From the NCBI GenBank assembly GCA_017623455.1, contig JAGAPA010000040.1, forward strand, positions 1 to 64,000: a stretch of 64,000 nucleotides of DNA, read 5' to 3'. Shown piece by piece: positions 60,917 through 64,000 of the stretch. The notes beneath the pieces were generated by a model that did not search any database, had not been told where the DNA came from, and saw nothing but the letters and a program-made list of their open reading frames with translations. Made by a program: the position numbers and the translations under genes. The stretch's first letter is position 1; the number at the start of each line of letters is the position of its first letter. This DNA is from Clostridia bacterium. GTDB lineage: Bacteria > Bacillota > Clostridia > Christensenellales > Pumilibacteraceae.

Positions 60917-63900
60917 TTACATATAAGGATAGTACGTATCGAACATTGTGCGGAAATCCGAACAGTTCCTATATGCGTAAGAAGCACCGTCGGGAAGCAA
61001 GAATCCGCAATTTGTTCCAAACACTTCAAGCTCTGTGGGAATCTCGCCCTCGCCGTAGTAGACAGCCTTTGCGGTCTGAACGGTATTGTCACCCTCTTGC
61101 GCCATAAACGGATCTATTCCGTTAATAACGTTAAGCATGTTGTTTACCGTAAGCGCAATATCGCAAGCGTATGAAGCAAACGTTGCGTCGCTTACGTTGA
61201 GCGATGCGTCAAGACGCTGCATTATACTTATAAGCTTTTGCGTCTTTTCGTAATCGTTTTCCTCGCCTGCAAAATTACCGTCCACGTCGCCTACAAGGTC
61301 TTCGATATAGTAGTTGATAAGCGCGCCCGTACCAAGATCGATTTGCATGGTTACGTTAAGCTTGTCACACATAAGAGATTTTGCAGTCTTACATACTCCG
61401 TCCCCAAGATGATCGCTCATGCTTATAAATCCGGTAAAGGATATCTTGCCGTTGTCAATAACCTTTATCTTCTCGAGATCGAAGCCCTCAACGGAACCGA
61501 TACTCTCAATCCAAAGCGTAATTATCTCGTTACGGATAAGAACGTCGGTTGTAAGATCGGCAATAGCGCTCTCGTTTAGAAGCAGACTGAGCACGTCGTC
61601 GATATCCATAAGCTCCTTGGTTTCAACTAAGTATCCCTCGTATCCGTCAATCGCAAACCCGAACGATGCAAGCAACATTTCGTAAGTTACAGGCTCATCG
61701 GTAAGCTGTACGTTGGTGTAATTTCCGGTCTTATCTACGTGTTTTGCACTGCCTGAATAAGCTTGCTTGATATGATAGTACTTAGCCATAATATCCATAA
61801 ACTCATTCTTTGCATCCTCTTTAGTGTAGCTCTCGGTAAAGATAGAATGTTCTATCTCCTGATAGCAAACGAGGTTATCAAACAGGTAGATTGCATCCTG
61901 CTCGCTAAATCCGTCCTTCTCCTTTGCGTAAAGCGCGCAAACCGAAGGCAAAAGCAGACCTGCTTTTCCGTCTTTTACGTCAAATCCCATACCGTGAGCG
62001 GTAAGATTTTCCGCGCTACTTTCGATAAACGTGTTGCGCTGATCTGTAATAAGCGATCCAAGATCAACACCCATCTTTTCGTTGAGAATTCCAACAACCT
62101 CGTCTTGCTCACCCATTCCGTCGATTGTCCAATCTCCGTGAACTGAAGAATTAAAGCTGATGGGCACGGTTATGGAAAGTCTTGTCGGTAAAAGTGATTC
62201 CATAATGCCGAAATCGGCTTCACCAACAGAGGCAATCTCCACGATAAGGTTTACCTCTATTTTATTCTTTTCCGTAACGTCGATACGGTTAAGAATAAAT
62301 CCGCCGTCCTGATCGATTAATCCCACGTCTTTTATAAACGAAGCAAGATACGAGTCTTCATAAATAAACGAATTAACGTAATCTCTGTCGCCATCTCTGA
62401 ATATCTCTACGTCAAACTCAAGAGAGTCGATACTAAATCCCACACCGTTTACAAGGTGAGATATGGTGTCGTATCCGTCGTTGATAGCATAATGCTGTTT
62501 GGTTATACTGTTAAGAGTATTCTTAAACTCGGTATTGTTCTCTTCAACCACGAACGAATCTTCGTCGTACCGAACAAGATTATCGATAAGGCAGGTTACT
62601 TCGCTCTCGGTAAACTGATTACCGTCGTCAACAAATCCGTAAAGCTGTGTAAACTTAGGCATCTCAAGTCCTGCGCTCTCTCCGCCGACAAAGGACATTC
62701 CGTAAGAATCGAGAACGCCTTTTACAGAAGTTTCACCGGTCAAAAGATCAGCTCTTTGCTCTTTTACCTGAGCGTCAAGATCAACGGATGCAAGCTTGTT
62801 TACAGTTGCAACAACGCTTGCGGTATCGTCTACGCCTTTAATGTACCACTCGCCGTGATCTCCGTTCTTATCCTGACCGATATCCACGGGAATAACGATT
62901 GCAAGCTTTTGAGGCATAAGCGCGCTCATTGCTCCCATTTCGTCACCGCTTCCGATAATGGCGGATACGTCTACGATAACTTCCACCTCTATCTTGTTTG
63001 CGCCCGTTACGTTGATATAATTAAGCTTGTAACCGTCCGCAGAAATCGAAAGGTTCATTTCGGTAAGGAAGGGAACAAGATTGCGCTCTGCATACACAAA
63101 ATTCTTTACGTAATTGCGTTCTGCATTAAAGTAATTCTTATCAAACGCAACTACGTTCATATCAAGAGTGGACGCCGTAAGATTCTTCATTACGGTAAAT
63201 CCGTCTTTCATTGCGTAGTGCTTGAGAATATCGCGCTCGAGTTCCTCTTTGTACTCAGACTGCGTATAGTCCTTTTCCTGCACGTTATCAGTGTCGTAGC
63301 ACACGATCTCGTCGATAAGCAATGCAAGCTCATCTCTGCTAAGAGTATCGTCTACCTCGCTGTAAAGATCCACAAGCGCAGGCATTTTAAGTCCTGCAAC
63401 GTTGCCTTCTTCAAACTGCGCCACGTCAAACTTAATACCGTATTGGCTGAACGCGCCGTTTACCTCGCTGATAATATTGTCACGCTGTTCTTCAATAAGA
63501 GTTTCAACGTCAACTCCAAGCACGCTTAACACTCTTGTAAGCTCGGATAAGTTGCTCACTCCGTCCATGCTCCAAGAAGATTGTTCGCTCGTTGCAAAAT
63601 TGACGGGAATATTAACGGAAAGATAGTCGGGCAACAGGGAAGCAAAAGAACCTATCTCTACCCCGTCCAGCATTTCCGCGGTTTCAAGAACCGCGTTTAC
63701 GGTCACAACGTCAGTATTTAAGACTGAAATGCTGTTAAGTATTGTGCCGGATTCTTCCATGCTTATTCCCATGTCGTTCACAAACGGAACAAGATAGCAA
63801 TCGTCGTACATAAAGTAATTTTTGTACTTACCGTTAGCTCTGATAAGATCCGCATCGATGGTCAATCCGTTTTTATCCATCTCGCCGTCCATCACCTTTC

Positions 63901-64000
63901 TTATTACGTCATAGCCGTTATACATTGCATAATAACGTTGAATAAGATTGTCAAATTCGGTCTTGTATGGACTTGATGAATAATCGTTTATAACAACCTC
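60917..64000 (-). CDS. large repeat protein (5' end beyond window)
   Basis: At least 1,027 codons are open; the frame continues to the right edge. Four tandem units are visible with borders at about 63925, 63211, 62485 and 61741 (238, 242, 248 and 274 residues), and the 25 codons upstream belong to another. Each unit runs: (H/Y)YAxxDGYD start, FxYxxxYLVPF, a strand pair ending LLPxxLSxxIPVxF, W-x-I-x-G-V, (E/D)QRxxxI, GLxMPxxxxLY and LIDNLVxYD. The last unit is divergent and ends YYPYM. The pattern is beta-rich with short helices and has no membrane segment in the visible part. I recognise no family; the missing N terminus probably carries an export signal, but that is a guess. A good terminator follows. 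Confidence 0.75.
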   Translation of the reverse strand, partial: EVVINDYSSSPYKTEFDNLIQRYYAMYNGYDVIRKVMDGEMDKNGLTIDADLIRANGKYKNYFMYDDCYLVPFVNDMGISMEESGTILNSISVLNTDVVTVNAVLETAEMLDGVEIGSFASLLPDYLSVNIPVNFATSEQSSWSMDGVSNLSELTRVLSVLGVDVETLIEEQRDNIISEVNGAFSQYGIKFDVAQFEEGNVAGLKMPALVDLYSEVDDTLSRDELALLIDEIVCYDTDNVQEKDYTQSEYKEELERDILKHYAMKDGFTVMKNLTASTLDMNVVAFDKNYFNAERNYVKNFVYAERNLVPFLTEMNLSISADGYKLNYINVTGANKIEVEVIVDVSAIIGSGDEMGAMSALMPQKLAIVIPVDIGQDKNGDHGEWYIKGVDDTASVVATVNKLASVDLDAQVKEQRADLLTGETSVKGVLDSYGMSFVGGESAGLEMPKFTQLYGFVDDGNQFTESEVTCLIDNLVRYDEDSFVVEENNTEFKNTLNSITKQHYAINDGYDTISHLVNGVGFSIDSLEFDVEIFRDGDRDYVNSFIYEDSYLASFIKDVGLIDQDGGFILNRIDVTEKNKIEVNLIVEIASVGEADFGIMESLLPTRLSITVPISFNSSVHGDWTIDGMGEQDEVVGILNEKMGVDLGSLITDQRNTFIESSAENLTAHGMGFDVKDGKAGLLLPSVCALYAKEKDGFSEQDAIYLFDNLVCYQEIEHSIFTESYTKEDAKNEFMDIMAKYYHIKQAYSGSAKHVDKTGNYTNVQLTDEPVTYEMLLASFGFAIDGYEGYLVETKELMDIDDVLSLLLNESAIADLTTDVLIRNEIITLWIESIGSVEGFDLEKIKVIDNGKISFTGFISMSDHLGDGVCKTAKSLMCDKLNVTMQIDLGTGALINYYIEDLVGDVDGNFAGEENDYEKTQKLISIMQRLDASLNVSDATFASYACDIALTVNNMLNVINGIDPFMAQEGDNTVQTAKAVYYGEGEIPTELEVFGTNCGFLLPDGASYAYRNCSDFRTMFDTYYPYM

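Noticed and set aside
62456..63529. Open frame of 357 codons on the plus strand opposite the giant repeat gene
   Set aside because: It has no ribosome binding site, its translation follows the repeats of the minus-strand gene, and the minus frame shows conserved protein motifs.

Overview
The window reads as chromosomal DNA of a spore-forming, host-associated Bacillota (Clostridia-like) bacterium. The evidence is: sporulation genes (spoIIID, spoVG, a SpoIIQ-type LytM protein with a YwmB-like neighbour), Firmicutes-type replication loading genes (a DnaD-domain protein followed by a DnaC/DnaI-type ATPase), consensus sigma-A promoters (TTGACA-17-TATAAT), strong AGGAGG ribosome binding sites, and many intracellular glycoside hydrolases of the kind used on gut host or plant glycans. 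I cannot name the genus. No prophage, insertion sequence, CRISPR array or recognisable defence island was seen.

Layout. 1-6.6 kb: a carbohydrate locus with an InlB-repeat lipoprotein, a secreted GH43-like lipoprotein, a sugar isomerase/epimerase and a Gfo/Idh/MocA dehydrogenase, with a divergent AraC-type regulator. 6.6-11.6 kb: SpoIIQ/YwmB-like pair, a YitT transporter-like protein, a PHP phosphoesterase and a YjbR-family protein, framed by two intergenic repeat mosaics. 11.6-26.5 kb: housekeeping genes (dnaB, typA, a lipoprotein, pepF, sbcC-sbcD, dnaD-like, dnaC, gdhA). 26.6-33.2 kb: GH35 and two GH29 enzymes around a DUF2974 hydrolase. 33.4-37.8 kb: tRNA-Leu(AAG) followed by structured non-coding DNA and poorly characterised genes (a DUF1963/YwqG protein, two unknowns, a tiny four-repeat protein, another unknown). 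37.9-49 kb: nagB-nagA, an FAD oxidoreductase/BNR sialidase-like/MGH1-type hydrolase operon, spoVG, an SGNH esterase, GH43, spoIIID and an FGGY kinase. 49-55.7 kb: glmU-like-prs, then tadA, rlmH, two CPBP proteases and walJ, then a degenerate ABC-ATPase-like protein. 55.8-64 kb: a heterodimeric ABC exporter, recF, and the 3' part of a very large repeat protein that runs off the right edge.

The sugar genes suggest import and cytoplasmic trimming of fucosylated, galactosylated and amino-sugar-containing oligosaccharides, feeding GlcNAc-6-P through NagA/NagB. No sugar transporter is in the window. The observations I rate highest are: four genes (araC-type, glmU-like, walJ, recF) whose predicted -10 box lies exactly 6 nt before the ATG with no Shine-Dalgarno, implying leaderless mRNAs; a palindromic CATACGTAT motif recurring just after stop codons; a GlmU homologue with a decayed uridylyltransferase half but intact acetyltransferase residues; a Walker-less ABC-ATPase-like protein whose stop codon lies inside its own terminator; and the giant protein made of repeats of about 240 residues.
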